NCBI GenBank assembly: GCA_036844705.1
Contig: DAIUFH010000006.1
Coordinates: forward strand, 1-52,495
Origin: DAIUFH01 sp036844705
GTDB taxonomy: Bacteria; Bacillota; Clostridia; Tissierellales; Tissierellaceae
Reading direction: 5' to 3'
DNA: 52,495 nucleotides
In this document: positions 1-7,212 of the stretch, in pieces
Layout of the letters: each line of letters begins with the position of its first letter
Numbering within the stretch: the stretch's first letter is position 1
Notes under the pieces: model-generated
Told to the model about the DNA's origin: nothing
Database searches by the model: none
The model's input: only the letters and a program-made list of their open reading frames with translations
Translations under genes and position numbers: made by a program

Positions 1-1
1 A

Positions 2-109
2 ACTGGAACAGGGAAAGAAATGATTGCACAAAGTATACATAATGCTAGTTCAAGGAGAAATGGACCTTTTGTATATATTAAGAATATCAGTCTTTTTGTG
101 TACAAGTAA
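2..109 (+). pseudogene. 3'-truncated remnant of a sigma-54 activator AAA+ domain
   Basis: The frame open from the window edge reads TGTGKEMIAQSIHNASSRRN followed by GPFVYI. This matches the Walker A region and following helix of sigma-54-dependent (NtrC/RocR-type) activators, where the usual continuation is GPFVAINCAA. Here similarity stops after GPFV and the frame closes 13 codons later at TAA, far short of the GAFTGA loop and the rest of the ATPase domain. The 5' part lies outside the window. The 3' part has been lost, probably by deletion or by insertion of the purine cluster side. The family call is fairly safe; whether an intact upstream part exists cannot be seen. Confidence 0.7.
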
Positions 110-188
110 TGTAAATTATAGCATAAGTAATGCAAATGTATGCATTTAAATAACAGATTTCATTAATAAAAAATATATTTTGTTGCTA

Positions 189-217
189 TTGACTTCCATT
201 GTACTTACTGTTAATAT
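189..217 (+). promoter_or_regulatory. Sigma-A-type promoter of the purine cluster
   Basis: TTGACT (189-194) and TAATAT (212-217) are separated by exactly 17 bases. Transcription would start about 225 and run straight into the purine aptamer, so the whole leader including both aptamers and the terminator would be in the mRNA. Confidence 0.75.
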
Positions 218-252
218 CAAATTGTAGTTACAAATTGTAAAAGTAAATATTA

Positions 253-321
253 GCTCATATAAGTCCCATAATATGGTTGGGACGTCTCTATTAAATGACC
301 ATAAATTATTTAGCTATGAGC
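253..321 (+). ncRNA. Purine riboswitch aptamer, guanine type
   Basis: A three-way junction fits the purine riboswitch. P1 is GCTCATA (253-259) with TATGAGC (315-321). P2 is GTCCCA with TGGGAC around a loop containing ATATGG. J2/3 is GTCTCTAT. P3 carries the hallmark loop CCATAAA (consensus CCRUAAA). The base at the specificity position before UAUG is C (314), which predicts guanine rather than adenine recognition. J3/1 reads A-G-C where xpt-type aptamers have G-A-C, a small deviation. Its position directly ahead of a second aptamer and purC fits control of purine synthesis. Confidence 0.85.
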
Positions 322-416
322 GAAAGTGTGCCTAGGGTTCCGAAGTATAAGTATTTATTTGCTGGTCCGAGCGGCACAGGTATCGTTATGGTATCACACC
401 GAAGGGATAAAAGCCC
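322..416 (+). ncRNA. ykkC-family aptamer, probable PRPP riboswitch
   Basis: The ykkC core elements occur in order: CCTAGGGTTCCG (331-342), CTGGTCCGAGC (362-372) and GGGATAAAAGCCC (404-416). GTGTG (326-330) can pair with CACAC (395-399) to close the domain. ykkC RNAs divide into subtypes for guanidine, ppGpp and PRPP. A copy upstream of purC and abutting a guanine aptamer is the published setting of the PRPP subtype, whose binding turns expression on. The family call is firm; the ligand is inferred from context. The start at 322 follows the guanine aptamer with no linker. Confidence 0.8.
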
Positions 417-454
417 AGTCGGGTAGGTTTCGCTTACCTACCTGACTGGGCTTT
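410..454 (+). terminator. Riboswitch-controlled intrinsic terminator before purC
   Basis: AAAGCCCAGTC (410-420) pairs perfectly with GACTGGGCTTT (444-454), and GGTAGGT (422-428) pairs with ACCTACC (436-442). A T-rich run (455-464) follows. The 5' arm reuses the CCC of the ykkC core (414-416), so a folded, ligand-bound aptamer would block the terminator. It is the only terminator seen for both aptamers. Confidence 0.85.
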
Positions 455-503
455 ATTTATTTTTGCTATTGTATAATTAAATAAATAATCAAAGGAGAAA
501 ATT

Positions 504-1190
504 ATGGAACTATTGTACAAAGGCAAAACTAAGGATGTATATGCTTTAGAGAATGAAAATTATCTACTTAAGTTTAAGGATGATGTAACTGGTGAAGATG
601 GAGTATTTGATCCTGGAGCTAATACCGTAGGTCTGACAATTGAAGGAATGGGAAAATCAGGTTTAAGACTAACAAAATACTTCTTTGAAAAGCTCAATAA
701 ATTAGAAATACCAACACATTATATAGACTCAAATATTGAAAATGCAACAATGACCGTATTACCTGCTAAAATGTTTGGTAAGGGTGTAGAAGTAATATGT
801 AGATATAGGGCAGTAGGTAGCTTTTTAAGAAGATATGGATTGTATGCAAAGGAAGGACAAGCACTAGATGCTTATGTAGAAGTAACACTTAAAGATGATT
901 TACGAAATGATCCATTGATAACGGATGAAGCACTGGAAATGTTAAATATAATGACTAAAGAAGAGTATAAGATACTGGTTGATTTAACAAAGAAGATTGG
1001 AAGTGTAATAAAGGAAGAGCTTCAAAAGAAGGGCTTGGAATTATATGATATAAAGTTTGAGTTTGGAAGAGTGGGAAAAGATGCACATATTGCTCTAATC
1101 GATGAAATATCCGGCGGCAATATGAGGACATATAAGGATGGGGAATATATAGAACCACTAAAATTAGAGGAGCTAATGTTAGAAGAATAA
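504..1190 (+). CDS. purC: Phosphoribosylaminoimidazole-succinocarboxamide synthase (SAICAR synthetase)
   Basis: Joins aspartate to CAIR using ATP, a cytosolic step of IMP synthesis. The 228-residue protein has the usual family length. It begins with the nucleotide-binding strand LYKGKTKDVY and contains CRYRAVGSFLRRYG, the PurC signature (E/R)xRxxxxGS, and IALIDEISGGNMR near the C-terminus, the family's metal-binding DE motif. The start is set by AAAGGAGA seven bases ahead of ATG. It is the first gene after the tandem riboswitch leader and is separated from purL by a short dispersed repeat. In this cluster purC comes first and purE third, so order differs from Bacillus. Confidence 0.96.
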   Translation: MELLYKGKTKDVYALENENYLLKFKDDVTGEDGVFDPGANTVGLTIEGMGKSGLRLTKYFFEKLNKLEIPTHYIDSNIENATMTVLPAKMFGKGVEVICRYRAVGSFLRRYGLYAKEGQALDAYVEVTLKDDLRNDPLITDEALEMLNIMTKEEYKILVDLTKKIGSVIKEELQKKGLELYDIKFEFGRVGKDAHIALIDEISGGNMRTYKDGEYIEPLKLEELMLEE

Positions 1191-1201
1191 TGGAGTCACC
1201 T

Positions 1202-1258
1202 GTCATGCTGAACACACTTCATATGTCATGCTGAACGTAAGTGAAGCATCTCGGGTTT
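1202..1258 (+). repeat. Short dispersed intergenic repeat, purC-purL gap
   Basis: GTCATGCTGAAC occurs twice (1202-1213 and 1225-1236), followed by GTGAAGCATCTCGGG. The same kind of sequence (a CATNCTGA block followed by GAAGNATCTCGGG) recurs near 6886-7037 and 10484-10614. It has no coding potential and looks like a dispersed intergenic repeat family. Function is unknown. Confidence 0.6.
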
Positions 1259-1290
1259 GAATGGATCTTTTAACTTTTAAGGAGGATAAA

Positions 1291-4200
1291 ATGGTAAATA
1301 AGAGAGTCGTTATCGAAAAAAAGAATTCCTATGATGTTGAAGCAATTAATCTATTAAATGAATTTAAAAATTACTTAAACATCCCCAATCTAAATAAAGT
1401 AAGAATTTTAAATATTTACGATATTTTAAATGCAACTGAAGACGATGTAGAAAAGATTATCGAGAAAATTTTATATGAACCTGCTACAGATTTAATTTAT
1501 GAATGTGTAGAACTCGAGGATAATGAAAAGGCCTTTAGAACTGAATACCATAGTGGTCAGTTCAATCAAAGAGAGGACTCGGCTAATGAAATTATTAAAA
1601 AATTTCTAAATATAGACAATGTAAATGTAAAGAATTCAAAGGTCATCGCATTAAAAAACATATCTGATGAGGAGCTTCAAAGGGTTAAATCCTATTATAT
1701 AAATCCTATAGAATCTAAGGAAATAGATATAAACTATATAAATGATGATACAAGGGTGGTCAAGGCAAAAGATGTAGAAGTTGTTAAAGGCTTTACACTT
1801 ATGTCCAGGAAAGAGGTCAAAGCTATAAGGGAAAAGCTTGGACTTGGTATGGATATGGAGGATCTAATATATAGCCAAAGATATTTTAAATCAGAAAATA
1901 GAGATCCAAGTACTGCTGAACTAAAGATTATTGATACCTATTGGTCTGACCACTGTAGACATACTACATTTATGACTGAGATTACAGATGTTGAAATTGA
2001 AGAGGGAAAATACAAGGAAATATTTGAAGAGGCAATAAAAGAATATCTTGCTTCAAAGAAGTTCGTATATGGAGATAAAGAACGAGCAACCTCTCTTATG
2101 GATTTGGCTACAATCAATATGAAAGAAATAAAGAAAAAAAGTCTACTTGATGATAAAGAGGAATCTGATGAGGTAAATGCAGCAAGTATTGAAATAGATG
2201 TGGATGTAAATGGAAAGAATGAAAGATATTTATTGATGTTTAAAAACGAGACACACAATCATCCTACTGAAATGGAACCATTTGGAGGAGCAGCAACTTG
2301 CCTTGGTGGAGGAATCAGAGACCCATTGTCAGGACGAGCATATGTATATCAAGCTATGAGAATCACAGGTTCAGCTGATCCAAGAGAGAAGTTTGAGGAT
2401 ACATTGACCGGAAAATTACCACAAAGGAAAATCACACAAACTGCAATGGAAGGGTATAGCTCTTATGGAAATCAAATAGGAGGTACATCAGGTTATATTA
2501 GAGAATTCTATGACGAAGGATTTAAGGCTAAGAGGCTGGAATTGGGAGCTTTAGTTGCAGCTGTTCCTAAAGATTGGGTTACGAGAGAAGATTCAGAGCC
2601 TTCCGATTTAATAATATTAGTTGGAGGAAGAACTGGAAGGGATGGATTGGGAGCAGCGGTCGGCTCTTCAAAGGTTCAAACTGAGGAATCTCTTGAGACT
2701 TCAGGTGCAGAGGTTCAAAAGGGAAATCCAATATTGGAAAGAAAAATAGTTAGATTGTTTAGAAACCCAGAGGCTACAAGACTTATAAAGAAATGCAATG
2801 ATTTCGGTGCTGGAGGAGTAGCAGTAGCTGTTGGAGAGCTAGCCGATGGACTATTTATAGATTTGGACAAGGTTCCGGTAAAATATGAGGGACTTGATGG
2901 AGGAGAGATAGCATTATCTGAATCACAAGAGAGAATGGCTGTTGTTATTGATAAGGAAAATCTAGATGAATTCATGAATCTTGTAAAAGCAGAGGATTTA
3001 GAGGGAACAGTTATAGCAGAGGTTACAGATAAAAACAGACTTCAGATGATTTGGAGAGGTAAACAAATCGTTGATATAGATAGAGATTTCCTAAATACAA
3101 ACGGAATTAGAAAGAAGAACAGTGTGAAGATACTTATGCCTGAAGAAGAGATATATCTGCATAAGAATCCTAATCATGTTTTAAATAAAGATATAAAAAC
3201 AGCCTTTATTGATAATATGATTGATATAAACAATGCATCGCAAAAGGGTTTAGTAGAAAGATTTGATAATACGATTGGCTCTGGAACTGTACTTATGCAA
3301 CTAGGTGGGAAATATCAGTGTACACCTCAAGAGGGAATGGTGGCTAAAATTCCAGTTCTGGAAGGAGAAACTTCCTCTTGCTCCATTATGACCTGCGGAT
3401 ATGATCCTAAATTAGCTAAATGGAGTACATTCCATGGAGGATATTATGCAGTTATTGAATCCATAGCAAAAATTGTAGCTTTAGGTGGGGATTATAGAAA
3501 GGTAAGACTGACCTTCCAAGAATATTTCGAGAGATTGGGAAATGATCCAGCTAAATGGGGTAAGCCATTCTCTAGCCTGCTTGGAGCATTTATGGTGCAA
3601 AAGGCTCTTGACATTCCAAGTATTGGCGGAAAGGATAGTATGAGTGGAAGCTTTGAAGAATTAAACGTACCACCTTCACTTTTAAGCTTTGGGGTTACCT
3701 ATGATAAGATCCAAAATATTGTTTCTAAAGAATTTAAAGAAATAGGGTCAAATGTAGTATTGATAAAGCTTAACATAGATAATAATGGTTTAGTAGATTT
3801 TGAGCAGCTTAAGAATAATTACAATAGGATAAAGAAATTAATCGATAATAAAGAGGTATTAGCAAGTTCAAGCATAGGTTTTGGTGGAGTTGCAAGAAGT
3901 ATAGCAGAAATGTGCTTGGGAAATAAGGTTGGATTCAAGTTCAATGAGATTGAAACAGAAGAACTGTTTAAACCTTTGTATGGCTCAATGATTTTGGAAT
4001 TAGGCAAAGATAAGAGCTTGAAGGATTTACTTGAGGGAATAGACTATTCAGTAGTTGGAACTACAGCTGATAAAATGACTATTGAAATTGAAAATAATTT
4101 AATAGAGTTAGATGAATTGGCAAAAAGCTGGGAAGAACCTCTTGATGAGGTATTTCCAATTGATAAAGAATATGCAGATAAGAATTCTTTAAAGCAGTAT

Positions 4201-4977
4201 TCAGGTAAAAATATCATCAAAAAACAACTTTTGATAACAAAGCCAAAGGTGATAATACCAATATTCACTGGTACTCATGGTGAATACGATATGGCTAATT
4301 GTTTTAAAAATGCAGGAGCTAAGGTTGAGACATTTGTATTTAAGTCCTTAACTAAAACAGATATTGAAGAATCATTTAGGGAGCTTTCAAAGAGAATTAG
4401 AAATTCTCAAATACTTGGGTTGCCTAATGGTCAAATATATGGTGATGAACCAGAAGCCGGAGGCAAGCTTCTGAAGATAATATTGGACAATCCTTATGTA
4501 AAGGAATCAATAGAAGAGCTTTTATACTTAAAAGATGGATTGATTTTAGGAATTGGAGAGGGAGCAATTGGATTAATTAAATCTGGGCTAATACAAGGTT
4601 CTTCGTTTATTGCCCGTAATAAAAATGCCAAGTTTACCTCAACTATTGTGGATATAAAGCTTACATCAAAGCTTTCTCCATGGATGAGAGATATGGAATT
4701 AGGACAAATCTATTCAGCTCCTATAGCTACAAAAGAAGGAAGAATTGTGCTTGGTAATGATGCAGAAAAACTAATTGAAAATGGACAAATCGCTACACAA
4801 TTTGCATCTATAAATCCTACAGGATCAGAGCTAGATGTAGAATCATTGACAAATATAGATGGAAGGATACTTGCTACATTGTCTTCAATAGATAGAATTG
4901 GAGATGGCATCTATAAAAATATAGATATAAAAGGAAATCACAAAATATTCGAATCAGGTGTTAAATACTTTGGATAG
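1291..4977 (+). CDS. purL: Phosphoribosylformylglycinamidine synthase, long single-chain form with a degenerate glutaminase domain
   Basis: Converts FGAR to FGAM with ATP and an ammonia donor. The single chain of 1228 residues holds an N-terminal domain, two AIR-synthase-like halves (ETHNHPTEMEPFGGAAT near 320; STFHGGYYAV near 715) and a C-terminal class I glutamine amidotransferase domain (about 985-1228). AAGGAGGATAAA at 1279-1290 selects ATG 1291 over the in-frame ATG 1261. Oddity: the amidotransferase domain is full length but its triad is gone. GICNGFQ is replaced by GIGEGAI (Cys to Gly1089), PVSHGEGR by PIATKEGR (His to Thr1147), and GHSERIG by SSIDRIG (Glu to Asp1201). The flanking framework (LIKSGL, LSPWM, ENGQIATQ, KIFESGVKYF) is conserved. 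The synthase halves look intact, so ammonia-dependent activity is likely; this is inferred. Confidence 0.94.
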   Translation: MVNKRVVIEKKNSYDVEAINLLNEFKNYLNIPNLNKVRILNIYDILNATEDDVEKIIEKILYEPATDLIYECVELEDNEKAFRTEYHSGQFNQREDSANEIIKKFLNIDNVNVKNSKVIALKNISDEELQRVKSYYINPIESKEIDINYINDDTRVVKAKDVEVVKGFTLMSRKEVKAIREKLGLGMDMEDLIYSQRYFKSENRDPSTAELKIIDTYWSDHCRHTTFMTEITDVEIEEGKYKEIFEEAIKEYLASKKFVYGDKERATSLMDLATINMKEIKKKSLLDDKEESDEVNAASIEIDVDVNGKNERYLLMFKNETHNHPTEMEPFGGAATCLGGGIRDPLSGRAYVYQAMRITGSADPREKFEDTLTGKLPQRKITQTAMEGYSSYGNQIGGTSGYIREFYDEGFKAKRLELGALVAAVPKDWVTREDSEPSDLIILVGGRTGRDGLGAAVGSSKVQTEESLETSGAEVQKGNPILERKIVRLFRNPEATRLIKKCNDFGAGGVAVAVGELADGLFIDLDKVPVKYEGLDGGEIALSESQERMAVVIDKENLDEFMNLVKAEDLEGTVIAEVTDKNRLQMIWRGKQIVDIDRDFLNTNGIRKKNSVKILMPEEEIYLHKNPNHVLNKDIKTAFIDNMIDINNASQKGLVERFDNTIGSGTVLMQLGGKYQCTPQEGMVAKIPVLEGETSSCSIMTCGYDPKLAKWSTFHGGYYAVIESIAKIVALGGDYRKVRLTFQEYFERLGNDPAKWGKPFSSLLGAFMVQKALDIPSIGGKDSMSGSFEELNVPPSLLSFGVTYDKIQNIVSKEFKEIGSNVVLIKLNIDNNGLVDFEQLKNNYNRIKKLIDNKEVLASSSIGFGGVARSIAEMCLGNKVGFKFNEIETEELFKPLYGSMILELGKDKSLKDLLEGIDYSVVGTTADKMTIEIENNLIELDELAKSWEEPLDEVFPIDKEYADKNSLKQYSGKNIIKKQLLITKPKVIIPIFTGTHGEYDMANCFKNAGAKVETFVFKSLTKTDIEESFRELSKRIRNSQILGLPNGQIYGDEPEAGGKLLKIILDNPYVKESIEELLYLKDGLILGIGEGAIGLIKSGLIQGSSFIARNKNAKFTSTIVDIKLTSKLSPWMRDMELGQIYSAPIATKEGRIVLGNDAEKLIENGQIATQFASINPTGSELDVESLTNIDGRILATLSSIDRIGDGIYKNIDIKGNHKIFESGVKYFG

Positions 4978-4989
4978 GAGTGAATATTA

Positions 4990-5469
4990 ATGAAAGTCAG
5001 TATAGTAATGGGAAGTATTTCAGATAAAGAAATAGGAAACAAGGTCGTTAGGGTATTGGAGAAATTTGGAGTGTCTTATGAGCTAAGAGTAATCTCAGCT
5101 CATAGAACACCATATATAGCTAAAGAATTTGCTGAGAAGGCAGAGGGAAATGGCACTGAGGTAATAGTAGCCATAGCAGGTAAGGCAGCTCATTTGGCAG
5201 GAATTTTGGCTGGCTTGTCACCACTTCCCGTAATAGGAATACCTGCTAAGTCATCTACTATGGATGGACTAGATTCTCTATTATCAGTAGTCCAAATGCC
5301 TAAGGGTGTCCCGGTGGCAACAGTAGCTATTGATGGAGGCGAAAATGGAGGCCTTTTGGCAATACAGATGTTATCGATAAAATATCCTGAACTAAGACAA
5401 AAGTTTAAGGAATATAAAAAAGAAATGGCAGAGGAAATTATTAGATTGGACAATGAGTTGAACGTATAA
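4990..5469 (+). CDS. purE: N5-carboxyaminoimidazole ribonucleotide mutase (class I-like PurE)
   Basis: Forms CAIR (4-carboxy-AIR) from N5-CAIR, or possibly directly from AIR and CO2. The 159 residues match the family. Visible motifs are the phosphate loop MGSISDKE, SAHRTP, AGKAAHLAG and GLDSLLSVVQMP. The active-site loop has Lys where many class I enzymes have Gly or Met (AGGAAHL). It starts 12 bases after purL with GGAGTGA as binding site and is followed at once by purF. No purK lies in the window; the cluster may rely on a distant purK or on spontaneous N-carboxylation at high CO2. The fold call is certain, the exact substrate less so. Confidence 0.93.
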   Translation: MKVSIVMGSISDKEIGNKVVRVLEKFGVSYELRVISAHRTPYIAKEFAEKAEGNGTEVIVAIAGKAAHLAGILAGLSPLPVIGIPAKSSTMDGLDSLLSVVQMPKGVPVATVAIDGGENGGLLAIQMLSIKYPELRQKFKEYKKEMAEEIIRLDNELNV

Positions 5470-5481
5470 GGAGGAATTGCC

Positions 5482-6828
5482 TTGAGTGGGATAATTGGTA
5501 TATATAGCAAGGAAAGAAATAACGTATCTAAAATTTTATACTATGGTCTTTATGCACTTCAACATAGAGGGCAAATAAGCTCAGGAATTGCTGTGAATAA
5601 TAACGGATATATAGATTATTTCAAGGAATTGGGTCTAGTTCACGAGGTATTCTCAAAGGAAACCTTAGAGAGACTTAGAGGAAATATAGGTATAGGTCAT
5701 GTAAGATATACTGCTGCGCCTGAAGATTCCAATCAGATCAATACTCCTCCATTGGTAGCGGGATATAAAAGAGGAGCTTTGGCATTGACTCTAGATGGCA
5801 CAATAGTTAATTCTCAAAGTATAAAAGATAGACTGGAGGATATAGGTATTATCTTTCAATCTAGTTTTGATGGAGAGGTTATAGCAAATTTAATAGCAAG
5901 AAATCACAAGGATAATATAGAAGAAGCTGTTTTAAAAACTTTAGATGAAATTAGTGGTTCTTATGGGCTTATAGTCATGACTAATGAGAAACTAATAGGC
6001 GCAAGAGATATCTTTGGGTTAAAACCACTATCTCTAGGGAAGCTTGGAGATGATTATATTTTAGCATCAGAAAGTTGTGCTTTTGACACCATAGGAGCAG
6101 AATTTATCAGAGATATTGAACCGGGAGAAGTTGTTGTCATTGATGATAAGGGAATAAGGACAATTTCTAAGAAACTATCAAAGAGGAATTTATGCCTATT
6201 TGAGCTAATATACTTTGCCCGCCCTGATAGTTTGTTAGATGGCAAAAGTATTTATCTGTCAAGAATAGAGGCTGGTAGACAGTTGGCTAGAGAATCGAAA
6301 AATGTTGGAGATATCGTAATAGGTGCACCGGATTCAGGCATAGTATTTGCTATAGGCTTTGCGGAGGAATCAAAAATTCCATATGCCGAAGGGATTATTA
6401 AGAATAGATATGTTGGAAGAACATTTATACAACCAAGTCAGGATCTAAGGGAACAAGGTGTAAAGATAAAACTCAATGCCGTAAAGGAAAACATAGATGG
6501 GAAAAGATTAATTTTAGTTGATGATTCAATTGTAAGAGGTACAACTATTAAGAGAACAGTGGATATGCTCAGAAAGGCTGGAGCAAAGGAGGTTCATGTA
6601 AGAATAGCTTCACCTCAGGTCATTAACCCATGTCATTTGGGAATGGATACACCTAGTAAGAAAAATCTAATTGCTGCAAATATGAATAAAGAAGAAATTA
6701 GAGAATTGATTGGGGCAGATTCACTATATTACATTTCAATAGATGGATTAGTCCAATCTCTGGGAGGAAATAACGGTTTTTGTAAAGGATGCTTCAATGG
6801 AGAGTATGCTATTGAACCGTTAAAATAA
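5482..6828 (+). CDS. purF: Amidophosphoribosyltransferase with inactivated N-terminal glutaminase site
   Basis: Makes 5-phosphoribosylamine from PRPP, the first committed purine step. The 448 residues comprise an Ntn-type class II amidotransferase domain (1-230) and a phosphoribosyltransferase domain with the PRPP loop LILVDDSIVRGTT. The four Fe-S ligand cysteines of the Bacillus-type enzyme are present (RNLC, NPCH and CKGC). The start is TTG 5482 behind AAGGAGG; the next upstream in-frame codons are ATT, GCC and the purE stop, so no other start can supply a Cys. Oddity: the mature N-terminus is SGIIGIY, not CGIxGIY, so the catalytic Cys is Ser. The oxyanion motif HNGN is replaced by LDGT (Asp105). 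HVRY and the downstream FDGE are kept. Glutamine use is probably lost and ammonia use likely; this is inferred. Confidence 0.93.
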   Translation: MSGIIGIYSKERNNVSKILYYGLYALQHRGQISSGIAVNNNGYIDYFKELGLVHEVFSKETLERLRGNIGIGHVRYTAAPEDSNQINTPPLVAGYKRGALALTLDGTIVNSQSIKDRLEDIGIIFQSSFDGEVIANLIARNHKDNIEEAVLKTLDEISGSYGLIVMTNEKLIGARDIFGLKPLSLGKLGDDYILASESCAFDTIGAEFIRDIEPGEVVVIDDKGIRTISKKLSKRNLCLFELIYFARPDSLLDGKSIYLSRIEAGRQLARESKNVGDIVIGAPDSGIVFAIGFAEESKIPYAEGIIKNRYVGRTFIQPSQDLREQGVKIKLNAVKENIDGKRLILVDDSIVRGTTIKRTVDMLRKAGAKEVHVRIASPQVINPCHLGMDTPSKKNLIAANMNKEEIRELIGADSLYYISIDGLVQSLGGNNGFCKGCFNGEYAIEPLK

Positions 6829-6884
6829 AGTTAAGAGTTAAGAGCTAAGAACTAAGAGTTAAGAGTTAAGAGATAAGAGTTAAA
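6829..6884 (+). repeat. Tandem heptamer repeat (AAGAGTT-like)
   Basis: About eight imperfect copies of a seven-base unit (TTAAGAG, with variants CTAAGAA and ATAAGAG) begin directly at the purF stop codon and end at 6884. This is a microsatellite-like tract with no coding sense, next to a dispersed repeat. Copy number may vary between strains. Confidence 0.75.
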
Positions 6885-6885
6885 A

Positions 6886-7037
6886 CCCGGGATCCTTCGA
6901 AAGTAGTGATTATACTGTCCGTCTCAGGATGACAAACTTTTGTAATCCGAGCGTTGTAGAGGATGGTCTCTTGTGCCATACTGACAGAATAATATCTGCA
7001 GAATGTCATTCCGAGCTTGTCGAGGAATCTCGGGTCT
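6886..7037 (-). repeat. Dispersed intergenic repeat, purF-purM gap, inverted relative to 10521-10570
   Basis: The block 6886-6932 (GGGATCCTTCGA then GTCCGTCTCAGGATGAC) is close to the reverse complement of 10522-10570 downstream of purH. A second related block with GTCATTCCGAG and GAGGAATCTCGGG lies at 7005-7037. The remaining bases up to purM hold no gene that I recognise. Confidence 0.65.
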
Positions 7038-7161
7038 AAGACCCAAAAGAATGACCAAAACAATTGTTCATGACCTAATCCAATTTGTAGTGGTTTTTTG
7101 CAAATTGAAGGTAGGTCAGATGCAGCAAGTTCAAATCTTAGATTTGGTTAACGTAGTCGTA

Positions 7162-7194
7162 GAATTGTGAACTGTGAATTGTGAATTGTGGATT
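7162..7194 (+). repeat. GAATTGTGA tandem repeat upstream of purM
   Basis: Four tandem units of about eight bases, GAATTGTG or GAACTGTG, end just before the purM ribosome binding site. An inverted copy of the array, including the single variant unit, lies at 10404-10434 behind purH. Confidence 0.75.
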
Positions 7195-7212
7195 ATAATA
7201 AGGAGGTCTAAA

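Noticed and set aside
253..321. Reading the first aptamer as an adenine or 2'-deoxyguanosine riboswitch
   Set aside because: The specificity position is C, not U, and U is kept at the position altered in known deoxyguanosine aptamers; guanine type is the simplest reading, though junction changes leave some doubt.
322..416. Calling the ykkC aptamer a guanidine riboswitch
   Set aside because: No guanidine-linked gene (SugE/EmrE, urea carboxylase) follows; the gene is purC and the neighbour is a guanine aptamer, the known PRPP setting.
1938..2258. Long minus-strand open frames inside purL, purD, cadA and other genes
   Set aside because: They lie opposite well-supported genes, are rich in Ser, Ile and Phe as expected from the complement of AT-rich coding DNA, and lack starts with binding sites.
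4540..4570. Sequencing error as cause of the lost PurL Cys
   Set aside because: The frame is intact, and three separate triad positions and the oxyanion motif all differ by codon substitutions, which a single error cannot explain.
5460..5484. Possibility that PurF has an upstream start supplying a Cys or propeptide
   Set aside because: Upstream in-frame codons are GCC, ATT, GGA, GGA and then the purE stop, with no Cys codon and the ribosome binding site occupying them.
6829..7200. CRISPR-like array in the purF-purM gap
   Set aside because: Units are contiguous 7-8 base repeats without spacers, and the dispersed blocks are not regularly spaced; no cas genes are present.
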